Part shown: positions 29,864-42,170 of the stretch, in pieces
How positions within the stretch are numbered: position 1 is the first letter of the stretch
Layout of the letters: every line of letters starts with the position of its first letter
From: Amyloporia xantha
Lineage: Eukaryota > Basidiomycota > Agaricomycetes > Polyporales > Adustoporiaceae
Assembly: GCA_036971615.1 (NCBI GenBank)
Contig: JAYKKR010000004.1
Span: 2,356,001 to 2,420,000 of the forward strand
Reading direction: 5' to 3'
Length of the DNA: 64,000 bases
Translations under genes and position numbers: made by a program
Notes under the pieces: model-generated
The model's database searches: none
The model's input: only the letters and a program-made list of their open reading frames with translations
What the model was told of the DNA's origin: nothing

Positions 29864-32656
29864 TTGCGGAAAGCCAAATGGTCAACCAAGGGCAAGGTAC
29901 GTAGTAAGGTATCACCTGAGGAGGAACCAGAGTTGGATCCAACGGTCGAATGGGACGAAGACGACCTTCTTGAAGCCTGGGAGCGTGGTGTCAACCTCCC
30001 TGGTGCTCCCCAACTGTATGTTGCAGCAGGACATACTTACTCACAAGTCCTTGCTGAAGAGGAGTACAAGAAGCGAGAAGTCAAAAGCGTCGAGGAAATG
30101 GTGCCGGAAAAGTTTCACGAGTTCTTGAAGGTCTTCTCCAAAGAAGCCTCGGAACGACTTCCGGAACATAAACCTTATGATCATGCCATAGAGCTGATTC
30201 CTGACGCAAAAACGTTCCATTCGAGAGTATACCCGCTGTCGCACAACGAACAAGGCGAGTTAGACAAGTTTCTCAAGGAGCAATTAGCCAAAGGTTATAT
30301 ACGGAAATCGAAGTCGCCTATATCCTCTCCCTTCTTCTTCATCAAAAAGAAGGATGGATCACTTCGACCCATACAGGACTACCGACGGCTTAACGAGATC
30401 ACGATCAAAAATCGCTACCCGCTGCCATTGATCTCTGAACTTGTCGATAAACTCAAAGGCGCCTCGATCTTTACAAAGTTCGACATCCGATGGGGGTATA
30501 ATAACGTACGGATCAAACTCGGAGACAAATGGAAGGCTGCGTTTGTAACTAATCGAGGGTTGTACGAACCATCGGTTATGTTCTTCGGTCTCACCAATTC
30601 TCCGGCGACCTTCCAAGCAATGATGAACGACATCTTCGGAGATCTCATTGCAGAAGGAAAACTCACGGTCTATCTCGATGACATTCTCATCTTTTCTACA
30701 GACAAGCTGGAGCATGAGAAAGTCACCCGTGAGGTATTACGTCACCTTCAGGAAAACGATCTCTTCCTGAAACCGGAGAAGTGTGAGTGGGATGTTCCTA
30801 AAACAGACTATTTAGGCATGATCGTAGGGAATGGTGAAGTGGCGATGGACCCTGCAAAGATCCGCGGAGTCATGGAGTGGCCCACCCCTCGGAATGTTAA
30901 AGACATCCAAAAGTTCCGAGGGTTTGCCAACTTCTATTGTCGCTTCATCAAGGATTTTGCAAAGATCACGCAACCCCTTGATCGTCTAACTGGGAACGTA
31001 CCCTGGCAGTGGGGTGAGGAAGAGCAGTCTGCGTTCGAGGAGCTGAAACGCTGCTTTAGCACCACACCTGTCTTAGCACTGTATGACCAAGACCGGGAAA
31101 CGCGGCTAGAGGTGGATGCCTCTGGGTACGCAACCGGTGGCGTACTTTCGCAAAAGCAGGAGGATGGCAAGTGGCATCCGGTGGCTTACCGATCTCGGGG
31201 TATGGATTCTGCCCAGCGCAATTACGAGATCTACGACAAGGAGATGTTAGCGATAATCGAAGCATTGGAGGACTGGCGTCACTACCTCGAGGGTTGTCCT
31301 AACACGTTCGAGATCCTTTCGGATCATAAGAACCTCAAGTATTGGCGCACAGCTCAGCATCTCACGCGACGACAAGCGAGATGGGCTCTGTATCTATCCC
31401 GCTTCGATTTCGTTATCACTCACAAGTCGGGCAAGTCAAATGGAAAGGCTGACGCCTTGTCTCGTCGCCCGGACCTCCAGGTTGGAGATGACGATGACAA
31501 CGTGGATCAGATTGTCCTGAAGCCAGAACAGTTCCACATTTCCTCCACGCAGCGTGGGCATGCAGCAGTTGTGGCAGATCGATCGCTGCTGAAGCGCATT
31601 CGAGAATGTTCGGACAAGGACCGGGAGGTGGCGGATGCCTTGGAAAAGATTCAAAATCTAGGCCCGCCCCGCCTGCAGCGTGACTTCACCGAGTGGAATG
31701 CCGAGCAAGGACTTCTGCTATTTCGAGGATGTGTCTATGTCCCAAAAAATGCAGAGCTTCGGCGTGATATCGTCAAAATCCACCACGACGCGCCTGCAGC
31801 TGGTCACCCTGGTCGGGCCAAGACCCTCGAGTTAGTATCGCGAAACTATTGGTGGCCGGGAATGTCCAAGTTTGTCAATGAGTACGTAAGCACCTGCGAC
31901 ACGTGCAACCGTACCAAGACATTCCCCGCTAAACCACAAGGACCGCTCAAACCGAATGAGATTCCAGAGCGCCCCTGGCAGGTTATTACCACCAATATGA
32001 TTGTGGGTCTCCCCAAGTCCGATGGGTTCGATTCAATCCTGGTCACGGCAGATCGCTTCACCAAGATGGTACATTTCTCGGCATGTCATGAGACTCTGAC
32101 TGCCGAAGGTGCTGCGGAACTTTATATACGCGATGTCTTTTCACATCATGGGGCCCCGGCCAAGGTCATATCAGACCGAGGTCCCCAATTCGCGTCAAAG
32201 TATTTGCATGCGATCTACAAAGGGATGAATATTGAACCAGCCATGTCGACTGCCTTTCACCCCCAGACAGACGGGCAGACAGAGCGGTGGAATCAAGAGA
32301 TCGAGCAGTATCTTAGGGCTTATGTCAGCCATAGACAGGACGATTGGGCGAAACAGTTGCCTTTTGCGGAGTTTGCACTGAACAATCGAGTTCACTCTGC
32401 AACTGGTTATTCCCCTTTCTTTTTGAACCAGGCCTATAACCCCGATCTCCAAATCCGCTTGAACCCCATGTCGAAGGTACCCGCTGCGGAAGATAGGTTG
32501 AAGTTGTTGCAGGAAATACGGGATGACACGCGCGCTGCGCTTGAGCTGTCTGCTGAGCGCATGAAGACGTACTATGATAGGCACGTACAGGGGGCACCGG
32601 TGTTCGAACCAGGTGACAAGGTGTGGCTGGATGCTCGTAATCTGAAGCTGAAACAC
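29864..32656 (+). CDS. Gypsy G2 Pol: RT, RNase H, integrase (C-terminus cut)
   Basis: About 930 residues in one frame. RT has F-D-I-R-W-G-Y-N and Y-L-D-D-I (near residue 269). RNase H carries the D-A-S-G and Y-E-I-Y-D-K-E-M motifs. The integrase zinc domain is H-x(n)-H-x(n)-C-x2-C near residues 640-685; the core has T-A-D (727), S-D-R-G (770) and the E of G-Q-T-E-R (806). The C-terminal chromodomain/GPY part is missing because the frame runs into repeat R1 at about 32656. Confidence 0.9.
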
Positions 32657-33535
32657 CCATTTAGAAAAACTCCCTATAATTACCATATATGGTATAAATG
32701 AAAGTCATAGACTATCACTCCAGTGATATGGGAAAATTTGTTTGAGCACCATAGCTTGCTTACTTAAGCCAAAAAACACGAAAAATGTTTTTGGACGCGG
32801 TGCGTATGAAAATTATTTTGGCTGAAAATGGTTATACAGCATCTGTATTGCTCTATATTGGCTGTGTGGTCAGTGGAAAGGCCTAGAGGCCCAGGAATAC
32901 AAGCATACAAAGCCAACATATGAAATCCACATTTACCTACAAGCAGATGTACTTGTCAATCCCATTGTGGGAATTGCCACTTTTTTGGCTCTTTACTGAT
33001 ATATAACAAGCATACATCCAATACAAATTTTATTAGCCCAGACCAATACAATTTGTATTACAATATTTGAATAGCTCCATTTGTAAGCATTCTAACAGTA
33101 TATAACAGTGGCATTCAATACAAGCTTCTACCAGCCTAGATCAATACAATTTTCATTACAATGTTTGAATAGCCCCATTTGTAAGCATTCTAATGGTATA
33201 CAATAGTAATATGTTTCATTAGAATCCATTACAAGCAGCAGATTCTAATAGCCACCATTACAAGCATCAAAATGAGCCCATACATGCCCACCTTCCTTAT
33301 TTGGATGCTTACATACCGGCTGAGTTTGAATTATACACATCTGCTATAGATTTAATGTATATTTCCGCTTTTGGCCTGATTTATAAGCCACACGACACCA
33401 GCTACTGTCACACTACACCTGCCCTATTTGGCCCCTAGCACCTGATGCACCAACAGCCAGGCCAATGCGCTGCCTGGTGCATAACCGCATTTGGGCCTAC
33501 CCAACATGTTGGTGCATCATTAGTACATAAGCAGC
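32657..33535 (+). repeat. Repeat R1, right copy, extended
   Basis: Near-identical to 22964-23455 up to 33150 and then continues without the CATCAGG insertion, so it shows the empty target site (AATACAA|TTTTC). AT-rich, no gene. The first 24 bp, ending CCCTATAAT, are also present at 52997-53020 next to different sequence. Confidence 0.8.
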
Positions 33536-33765
33536 TGCGCACTCGGCTGTGCCGTATCGGCCGACACTACTTGAAGGCGAGAACGTACCACAGAAATATG
33601 GCGCACTCGGCCGCGCCGTATCTACAGGCTATATTATACCCTCTCGGCCGACCCTGCGCTGCAGGCTATAGCAATGGCATTGGCCGACGTCCGCTCTCCT
33701 TACTAAGTAATAAAAACTTCATCCATATCTCTCGAGTAGGCTATAGTGACTGTATGGTGTGGCGC
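33536..33765 (+). repeat. Single-unit copy of the 87-bp minisatellite locus
   Basis: Contains about one and a half units of the 87-bp repeat expanded at 56650-57230, plus the same 100-bp unique flank that contains TTACTAAGTAATAAAAA. Confidence 0.75.
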
Positions 33766-34160
33766 GGGACGGGGTGGGGCGCTGTAGCCATTGTTTACGC
33801 TGCTGATAGGATTGGGCTAGGTAGGCTAGTTATCGCGGTTGTGGTCCGTCACGCGCCAGTAGTCGATGCTCGAGGAGACAGTGAGATGGATCTATGATAG
33901 ACCTTTGAAGCCGGAGGGCCGGTAACAATTCCCAATATGGCCTCCAAGTGGCCGGAAATGGAATCCATTGATAGCTGCCGCCGACTGCACTTCAATGCTC
34001 TCGTCGATCGACATGTCTAGTAGACCGAGGACCCAACGTCGACCACCAATACTTGTCCATTCTTGCGCACTCGTAGACTCTCCTGTTATACCACGCTCGT
34101 TTACTTCATGCAGGCCACTACTTCTCAGAAACAGCATCTCAAGATACACGACTCAGACTC
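33766..34160. other. No supported gene
   Basis: GC-richer than its surroundings with several short ORFs on both strands, none convincing. It may be the eroded 5' part of the locus at 34160-35560. Confidence 0.3.
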
Positions 34161-35558
34161 CCGTGACTGAGATGACTCGGAGGACTTGAAGAAACCCATT
34201 TTGAACGCCCTTTGTGCACAAGCGTCCAGGTGGCTGACAGGCCCGGATATCGATGACGAAAAGGCTGATGTCAAGCTGCAGCCATCAACCATGAAAAGGA
34301 GACTGCGAGCAGAGGTCTGTGTTCCCTCTCTCAAGATGGGCCTCGCGAAAGCGCTTGTGGTTTCATGAGCTAGTGAAAGTGCCCATGGTTTCATGAGCTA
34401 GAGAAAACAACCATGGTTCCATGGCCTCGCGGTTCAATGGGCCTCGTGAAAGTGCTCTTGGTTTCATGAGCTAGCAAAAGCGACCATGGTTTCATGGCCT
34501 TGCAAAAGTGCACATGGTTTCATGGCCTCACAACAGCGACTGTGGTTTAATGGGCACATGAAATCGACCATGGTTTAATGGGCACATGAAAGCGACCATG
34601 GTTTAATGGGCGCGCAAAAGCGAGTGCAGTTCAATGCGGGTGTGATTGCAGGTAGTAGTTTTGGAGGGGCCGCGCAATTTCACCAGGCCCGTGTGGTTTT
34701 AAAGGGGCCGCGTGATTTCACCAGGCCCGCGTGATTTGGAGGGGCCACGTGATGTCACCAGGCCCACGCAATTTTAAAGGGCCGTGCGGATTCAACAGGG
34801 CCGCGCGATTTTAAAGAGGCCATGGAGGTGAATGTGGTTTCAACAGGCCCGCGCGGTTTTTAAAGGGTCCACAGACTTGTAGGCAGTCATGGGTTTTGAA
34901 GGGGCTGCGGGTTTCAAAGGGCCTGTGCGGTTTTTCAAGGGCCCGCATGGTTTTAAAAGGTCCGTGTACAAACCTCACAAGCCCTCGGGTTGTCAACGGG
35001 CACAGATGAAGAGAAGGCCGACATTAAGCAGCAGCCATCAGGCAAGAAAAGGAGACTGCGGGTCAAAGTCTCTATTCCTCCTCTCAAGGAGGTGAGGGCT
35101 CGGCAATGAGCGCATATCGTGAGGGAGAACACTCACACGAGGGAACAGACAGGTAAGAGTTTTGTCCCACATTCAAGTGGCATAAAATGATAATCTATTG
35201 CTTTACTATGACAGTATTAAATGTCAAAGATGAGCCCATAGACGTTGAGCTATTCGAGCCTGTCAAGGCAGAAGTTCTGTCAGATGAGGCGCTCATTCAA
35301 AAAATGGAAAGTGTGAGTGTTTCCAATAACAACTGGTCCGGAAAGAACAATTTGTCTGTATCTATAGTTATTGATGAGCATCTTACCCAGCATCAGGTTG
35401 TCATAAAGAAAGATGTACGGTTTGACTACAAGGTGGTGACAGACCGGCTCCGAGCAGCCGGCCTCGATACGGTTCATCCCGTCGATCTCGACAAGAAGAC
35501 ACTAAATTTCACGTTCAAGCGTGAATACCTCCACAATCTCTATGGAGGTGCGCCATGA
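34160..35558 (+). CDS. Gene H: weak multi-exon gene or remnant
   Basis: Three coding-like patches on the plus strand: 34190-34368, about 35000-35108, and 35215-35558. The first two encode alignable segments (D-E-K-A-D-V-K then K-R-R-L-R, then a Pro-Ser/Pro-Leu-Lys turn), an internal duplication. The third follows a plausible intron (35153-35214, GTAAGA...GACAG) and ends at TGA 35556. It encodes acidic beta-rich sequence with the SUMO-site-like motif V-K-D-E-P. Frames across junctions do not all agree, so the model is provisional. Family unknown. Confidence 0.3.
34370..34990. repeat. Degenerate short tandem repeats inside locus H
   Basis: About ten loose copies of a 40-50 bp unit containing CCATGGTTT(C/A)ATG, then about eight of a unit containing GGGGCCGCGTGATTTCACCAG. 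They separate the two duplicated coding patches of locus H. Confidence 0.55.
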
Positions 35559-38500
35559 GCTTAGCTGAGAGCCTTCAGCCAGGGCGGGGTCGAGCATGTT
35601 GTCGGGGTAGTCAGCGATCCCGAACTGCTCTGCGTACCCGAGGTCCCGCGCTCGATCGGCCATCTGAAAAAGAAAGTCGGTGGTCGCTGCTAACCGAGCA
35701 ACGAGCCACATCTCGAGCTTGGTCTGCGGCTCGCATGGCGGTTCTGCGGGGACGTCCAGGAGGTCGAGGTTGTGGGGACGGCAAATGACGATGGGAGGAG
35801 GGTGGAGTGGAAGGGGGGAAAAGGCGGGAAGGAGACTTGAGGGCACCCATGGAGGGGAGAACGGGCGGTCGGGGGTCCTGGGAAGGAACAACGGTTCCTT
35901 GGCAGATGGTAGGATCTCGGAAGGGGTACGGATGGACGTGGAGGGGGAGTGACGGGCACGGGTGCAGGGGAGGTGGCGGGGGCGCGGATGGTGGGGGCGC
36001 GCGGACGGGGCGGGATGACAACAACGGGGTGGGGATGATTGATGAGGGGAAATTCGGGGGGGTAGGTCTCTTTGTCGTCGTCCTGGTCAGATGGCAGGCC
36101 GACGAACTCGATGTGTTCCATGAGTGAACCAGGTGAAGGGGAGGTCTATGGGAGGACAGGCGGGAGGAGACTTACGGTTCACAGGTGGCTCGTCGCGGAC
36201 AGAACATTTCTTCCGGGCGATCATGCATGGCTCGCAGACGTGGTGGCGGGTGCCGTCGCCAGCGCAGCGATACCCCTTGTAGGTGCAGAACGCGCAGGGC
36301 GGATGGTTGAGGTAGGCAATGGGGCCTCGCCAGTCGCGGTTTGGACGATCCGCGAGGTTCTTCTTGGTGTCGGAGGCGGCAGCGGTGCTAGTGCGACGGG
36401 GAGGAACCTTGATTGAAAGACGGGGTGCTTTTGGGGGCTTCGGGGCGGCCATCTTGCCCTTTGTTTGCCGCTTCTTGCCGCCTACGGTGCGTGGGGGTGG
36501 CAGGGATGGCGGGGCGAGGTTGGATGATGGATCTGCCTCCTCCTCTCCCTCATCGTCCCCCAACTCCTCGGTCATCGGGGTTAGCGGCACGCTTCCGCCT
36601 GGAGAGGCGGCGTGACTTACTTTGTCCGTCTCTGACGGGCTCGTATAGCGGGAGCCTGAGGTGGAGGTGTCGCCATCGGCGGGAGGAAACGAAGCAGGGG
36701 GCCAGAGGCTGCGGAGTGTGCACGCCCGGTGGTTCCAGGTGAAGTTCTGGGTGCTGGCGAGGAAGACGGTGTGATGGGAAGGGAAGAGGCACTGCAGGAG
36801 AGTATCATAATACTGGTCAGCGACGGGGAAGTCGTCGCGGTAGGCCATGAGCCGGCCACGCGTCGCGGCGACCCAGACCTGCAGCTCCTTGGCGGGAGCG
36901 CTGCGTGGGGTCGTTTGGTGGCTGGCCACTGCGTGTGCCGCGGACAGGGCCACCTGGCGGGGGTCACAAATTTAGGAGGCGGCAGAGATGGGGAGGAGTG
37001 TTCCGGTTGCTTACCCAGGTCTGACCTAGCGCATTCACCCAGCGGAGCCAGTTTTGCAGGTCCTGGGGCGAGGTGTCCTCATCGAGTGTGGGCTCCGCAT
37101 CAGGAAAAACCCCTTTGGCCCTAGGTTGACCTAGGAGTGACCTAGGCTGCCCTAGGGCACTCAGAGCACCCAGAGCACTCAGAGCACTCAGAGCAACCCA
37201 GGTTGCTCTTAGAGAAAAGTTATTTAGGTTTTGGAACCCAGGTTGACCTGAGTCAAACCTGAGGTCAGTCCTAGGTTGACTCAGGATATACCATATTTCA
37301 GTCTCAATATCCTTGGGATCACTTCATTTCACACTTGTGCACTTATGAAAGACAGCATATAAATATATTCAGATATAATACAATACAGAATACAGATGTG
37401 ATACAAATAAATGTAACATATATTTGTGAAATACTAGAAGGAGAAATATGCGAGGCACTTACCATTCATTACTATCAATACAATATAATAACTTTCAGTA
37501 ATGAGCTTCAGAAGCAAAACAACAGACTTACTCACATTACAATCCCAGACGGAATTGGAGCATAGGCAGATGGTGAAAAGAATTGTGAAGCTTAAGAACA
37601 GCTGAGAGATTGAAGTATGAATGGAAGATCAATATGAGCTTAGACATGTCCACTCACCAATTGCTACAACTTCTCAGAGAGAGAGAGAGAGCACACTGAG
37701 TACAAGTGATATCTGTCATGCACAGTGATATGTCAGCATCAGCTTTGAAAAGACGAGTAGACTTACTTTGTATTGTCACTGTATGGCTATAGCCAGTACT
37801 TATAAGTAAGAATATAGTTCGAGATGAAGAAAGAAGACACGCACTTATTGCCTTTCATGTCAACAGCATCCAACCAGTCCTGTGACGTGTTACTCCTCAT
37901 GCCAGCCCAGAGATAGCTTAGATAGTATAAGTGAGGCAACAGACTAGATGAGCACCCAGAAGATTAGAGAAAGAGATAAATAGACCAGAGGCAGCCAAAG
38001 TAGAAGTGACAGCAGGACAGCAAAGGCAAGAGTGAAGGAGTTAGAAGAGAAACGAGCGCAGTGACTGCTGTGGAAAGAAGACATGGCAGATCATGTGAAT
38101 GTCCGGGGCACGCTTCCTTATTGGGAAGGTCACATGACCTTTAACCAGTGCATCATAACACGCTCATTTCTTACATTTGAAGCCTCTGTTACCTCAATAT
38201 TGCTCATTCTATCCCTGGATCTGGTCTTTTGTATCAATTAGAATTTACAGAATACATATTCTAAGTGATATACTGTGTCAATACCACCTTACCATTGCTC
38301 TTTGCCATAGTAACTATTTGTCCACTGGTATTCTCTATTATGAGAACAATTCTACTCTCAGATGTCTTAAGCACAGATTGCTGGTGGAGAAAAATTGTTC
38401 TGTCTTCATACTGCTCATATTCTATGATATATTTGTCAGTAATAGTTTTCACTACTGGTAAAGTGAATGGCTTAGCATTCAATTGACAAACCACTACATT

Positions 38501-38810
38501 TGGTGTAAATGGTTGGATACATTTATATACCAAACTGTCTGCAAATATTATGACATGGTCCAGAGTGCAAAATTATACAAAATCATTGAGTAAGAGATAT
38601 GTCAAAAAATCTCAAAGCCACCCAAGTTGACCTGGGGTAACCTGAGATGACCTGAGACAACCTGAGAAATCTCAGGTCTGCCAGAGTGACCCAGGTGAAC
38701 CTAGAGCAAAAGTGTTTTTCCTGATGCGTGCTGCGCAGAGTGTCGAGGCGCTGTTTGATGACTGGGAGGGAGCGGTGAGCGGCGGTAGGGGTGGTGAGGT
38801 CAACGGACAT
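35502..38810 (-). pseudogene. Gene C: Zn2Cys6-like cluster protein, split by a transposon
   Basis: ATG 38810. The first exon breaks at 38727 where a CATCAGG element enters and resumes at 37097. Removing the element and one CG restores the frame. An intron in phase 0 (GTAAGC...CCCCGCCAG, about 36957-37014) follows, then a helical domain, an acidic stretch, a Pro/Lys-rich linker and the cysteine cluster at 36204-36296 (C-x2-C-x6-C-x9-C-x2-C-x6-C, identical spacing to gene B). After an intron beginning GTAAGT near 36175, a Pro-rich tail runs to 35502, with one base missing near 35880-35900. Cluster proteins of this kind usually bind DNA; the role is unknown. Confidence 0.6.
37098..38726. mobile_element. 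CATCAGG-family transposon in gene C (E5, 1629 bp)
   Basis: CATCAGGAAAAAC at the left, GTTTTTCCTGATG at the right, CG on each side as a 2-bp duplication. Subterminal CTCAGAG-like repeats on both ends. AT-rich interior with several splice-donor-like sites on the minus strand and no long ORF. Confidence 0.9.
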
Positions 38811-39112
38811 GGTTGTGGAGGGAGCAGGTCGAGGTCGGGGAGGGAGATGGGGAGGTAAAGGGCAAGGACAGAGGGAAAGAGAGGACGTTGGGGATGAAGA
38901 AGTGGGTGCTGTTCCCCTCGTTTGGCAGCGAGCAGCGGGATGCACGGCAGGAGCGCCTCGAGGTGGGCACGTGCCCCAGCGCTATTGATCTTAACGCGAT
39001 CGCGGCCCGATCGCGTGCATCTGCAATGATCGGACAACCTGGAGGCTCAGGGATTTGCTCAGGTATTAGGACAGCGGACCGACCGAGAACGGTCAGAATT
39101 TAAGTGGGTAGG
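38811..39112. other. Upstream region of gene C
   Basis: About 300 bp holding the probable promoter of gene C and a CGATCGC-rich palindromic patch (about 38990-39012). No further gene seen. Confidence 0.35.
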
Positions 39113-39259
39113 GGGTGTAAGGAATGGGTACGTGCTACCCTATGGACAGACGGTAGGGCAGGACGAGACAGCGGAACGAAGGAGATGTGATCACGCGGGA
39201 CAAGGGAGCTCTGCGGAAGCAAGCATGGCATTCAAACGGAACGACTACAGGACGGAACA

Positions 39260-40063
39260 CTAATCTATGGTCGACAAGTTGATGGGGGTGTCAGGCCCTT
39301 CCCTGCCGATGTCAAAGAACGAGTGGTGGCATGGGGGATGATAAATAGTCTCCCAGTGGTAACGGAAATCCTCCTCCGCAGGGGTATGAGCCCGCGAGGG
39401 AACTCCCTCCCGACATCCTCCCCTTCCTCCCAGAGCATGAGTGGCGAAATAGATCGAGTGTTCTAGGTCTTCGAACGCCCACGGGTAGGGACGCATATGG
39501 TCCAAAGTGTCCAAGAACTGTTGGGCGACAAGTTCGAGCCATTCTAAAGCTTCATCGGTATGTTCCTCGGTGATGCGGGGAGGGGTCCAGAAGGCCTCTT
39601 TGGTGTACAACAGGAGGGGAGGCGGAGTACCAGCTTTGTCCTGCTGCGCATTGGAACGGACCTCGTCAGGGCTCCAGGCAATCCCAGGATAAGGGACTGC
39701 ACAGTGATGGCTCAGGGAAGAGCGGAAGATCGAGCCGATGTAGTGGACGAGCTTGCGGAGGGTGACGAAGGCAGTGAGCAGAGGGAGCGTGAGGTTCCCT
39801 GCTGCAATGGCGTGGGCTCGAGCCTCATAGGCAAGGCGCTGCGGGACGGGACGTTAGGGGAGGAAACAAGGAGTAAAGGGGAGGCGGACAAACCAACAGC
39901 CAGCACACTCCGTGCGCCCAGGCAAGCCAAGCAGCCGATTGGAAGGGCGGAATGAAGGCTCGACAACGCATTCAGCACGAAGCACGTCTACAAGGAGGAG
40001 GTACTAGTAGTGGCGGATGTGGAGGGAACCGAAGGGGTTGGTAGGTTTGGCAGGCTCAGACAT
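39260..40063 (-). CDS. Gene G1: unidentified host-like protein (left palindrome arm)
   Basis: The main exon (39260-39838) opens after a good acceptor (CCCGCAG) and encodes about 190 residues with an even, protein-like composition: helical N-terminal half, an aromatic/Pro-rich middle, and a His/Asp-rich end. The upstream exon is probably the ATG at 40063 (18 codons seen before a stop at 40004), but the joining intron is not resolved. No domain recognised. Its twin in the other arm is damaged. Confidence 0.45.
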
Positions 40064-40254
40064 GGTGAATGAGACGAAGGGAAGGAAGAGCGCGCGGAAG
40101 GGGGAAAAGTAAGTCAGGGGAAGAGCTGGAGGGGAGGCATCTCGTAGAAGTGAAACGCAGTGCCTCCCGCTACCTCCCGCTGCCTCCCTCCAGCTCTTCC
40201 CCTGACTTACTTTTCCCCTTCCGCGCGCTCTTCCTTCCCTTCGTCTCATTCACC

Positions 40255-40858
40255 ATGTCTGAGCCTGCCAAACCTACCAACCCCTTCGGTTCCCTCCACA
40301 TCCGCCACTACTAGTACCTCCTCCTTGTAGACGTGCTTCGTGCTGAATGCGTTGTCGAGCCTTCATTCCGCCCTTCCAATCGGCTGCTTGGCTTGCCTGG
40401 GCGCACGGAGTGTGCTGGCTGTTGGTTTGTCCGCCTCCCCTTTACTCCTTGTTTCCTCCCCTAACGTCCCGTCCCGCAGCGCCTTGCCTATGAGGCTCGA
40501 GCCCACGCCATTGCAGCAGGGAACCTCACGCTCCCTCTGCTCACTGCCTTCGTCACCCTCCGCAAGCTCGTCCACTACATCGGCTCGATCTTCCGCTCTT
40601 CCCTGAGCCATCACTGTGCATGCGTCCCTACCCGTGGGCGTTCGAAGACCTAGAACACTCGATCTATTTCTCCACTCATGCTCTGGGAGGAAGGGGAGGA
40701 TGTCGGGAGGGAGTTCCCTCGCGGGCTCATACCCCTGCGGAGGAGGATTTCCGTTACCACTGGGAGACTATTTATCATCCCCCATGCCACCACTCGTTCT
40801 TTGACATCGGCAGAGAAGGGCCTGACACCCCCATCAACTTGTCGACCATAGATTAGTG
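40255..40858 (+). pseudogene. Gene G2 copy (right palindrome arm), internally deleted
   Basis: Mirror image of G1. A deletion of about 200 bp removes the segment between the Ser-rich helix and the Met-Arg-Pro-Tyr-Pro region, so the main exon is broken at about 40615. The rest remains nearly identical to G1, indicating recent duplication. Confidence 0.6.
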
Positions 40859-41201
40859 TTCCGTCCTGTAGTCGTTCCGTTTGAATGCCATGCTTGCTTC
40901 CGCAGAGCTCCCTTGTCCCGCGTGATCACATCTCCTCCGTTCCGCTGTCTTGTCCTGCTCTGTTGTCCATTCATAGGGTAGCACCCACCCATTCCTTACA
41001 CCGCCTAGAAACCCATCTCCTCCACCTCGTCCACCTTCTCCAAATGAGCCTCCAGTACCACAACCTCCTCCATTTGTACCTAGACGCTCTACTCGGTCAA
41101 CCACTGGTAGACATTCACCACAGCCTGACAATGCGTATGGTGATCGTCACCCTGCAGCTATACAGCGTGACATTGATCAAGGAGGTGGTTTACCTGACGT
41201 C

Positions 41202-42170
41202 ATGGAGAATCTCATCTCAGATCTTCCATCAGAGTTTATTCTCAACGCCAATCCTCAGTATGGACCTTTTCCACAATCTTATCAGGAAGCAATCTCTCGC
41301 CCTGATAGGACTCAGTGGGAGGCCGCTATGCAGGAAGAGATAGACTCTCAAATGGAGAATGGTACATGGGAGTTAGTCGACTTACCTCCTGGACGTAAGG
41401 CAGTACCTTGTCGTTGGGTTTACACTATTAAACCTGGTGGTAGATATAAAGCTCGGCTTGTAGCCAAAGGCTTTAAACAGGTCAAAGGCATCGATTATGA
41501 TGAAATATTCTCCCCTGTCGCTCGTTTTGAATCTATCAGATTCTTACTCGCCCATGCTGCTCTTAATGATTGGGAGGTAGAGGCTATGGATGTAAAGACA
41601 GCATTCTTATATGGCGAATTAGACAAGGAGATATATATGGAGCAACCAGAAGGATTCAAAGTCCCTGGTCAGGAACACAAAGTTTGTCGTCTATTGAAGG
41701 CTATTTATGGTCTTAAACAGGCTGGCAGACAGTGGAATGAAAAACTCCACAATGCGTTGTTGGAATTAGGGTTCACACGTACATATTCTGATGCGGGTAT
41801 TTATGTGTATCGTCATCATGGGGGGGATTTAATACTTGTCTTATATGTTGACGATCTATTGCCAATTGGGTCTGATCAGCGTCAGATTGCATGGCTTAAA
41901 GGTTGTCTTCAGAAGCGATTTAATGTTCGTGATCTTGGGCCTGTAGAATCTTTTCTAGGCATGCGGATTACTCGAGATAGATCATCCAGAAATATTTGGC
42001 TTGATCAGTCTAAATACATTGAAGAGACACTCGAGCGATTCCAAATGCTGGATGCAGCACCCACACAAACTGCCCTTCCATTTGGCGTACACCTTGTCAA
42101 AGCAGATCCTTCATATGAAGTTGATGCCACCCTTTGTTCAAAGTACCAACAGCTCATTGGTTCACTTTTG
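41202..42170 (+). pseudogene. Copia copy 2 reverse transcriptase segment
   Basis: About 320 codons still in frame, with Y-V-D-D-L and the upstream L-V-A-K-G-F-K-Q motif intact and more than 95 percent similar to copy 1 by eye. The frame ends in the inserted LTR at 42171. Confidence 0.9.

Larger units (their letters stand above)
26876..32656 (+). mobile_element. Ty3/gypsy retrotransposon (copy G2), 3' end lost
   Basis: 5' LTR 26876-27446, self-priming-type primer site, gag, protease, RT, RNase H, integrase. The integrase C-terminus stops at 32656 where repeat R1 begins; no 3' LTR or polypurine tract remains. It inserted into, or replaced the end of, the CATCAGG element E1. Confidence 0.9.
39113..41001. 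repeat. Large near-perfect palindrome (inverted duplication)
   Basis: Arms of about 1046 (left) and 842 (right) bp around a centre near 40159. Almost identical except a deletion of about 200 bp in the right arm (between a CAGTGATGG and a GCGTCCC) at short homology TGCA. The small central spacer is unique. Copia copy 2 starts immediately after the right arm. Confidence 0.9.
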
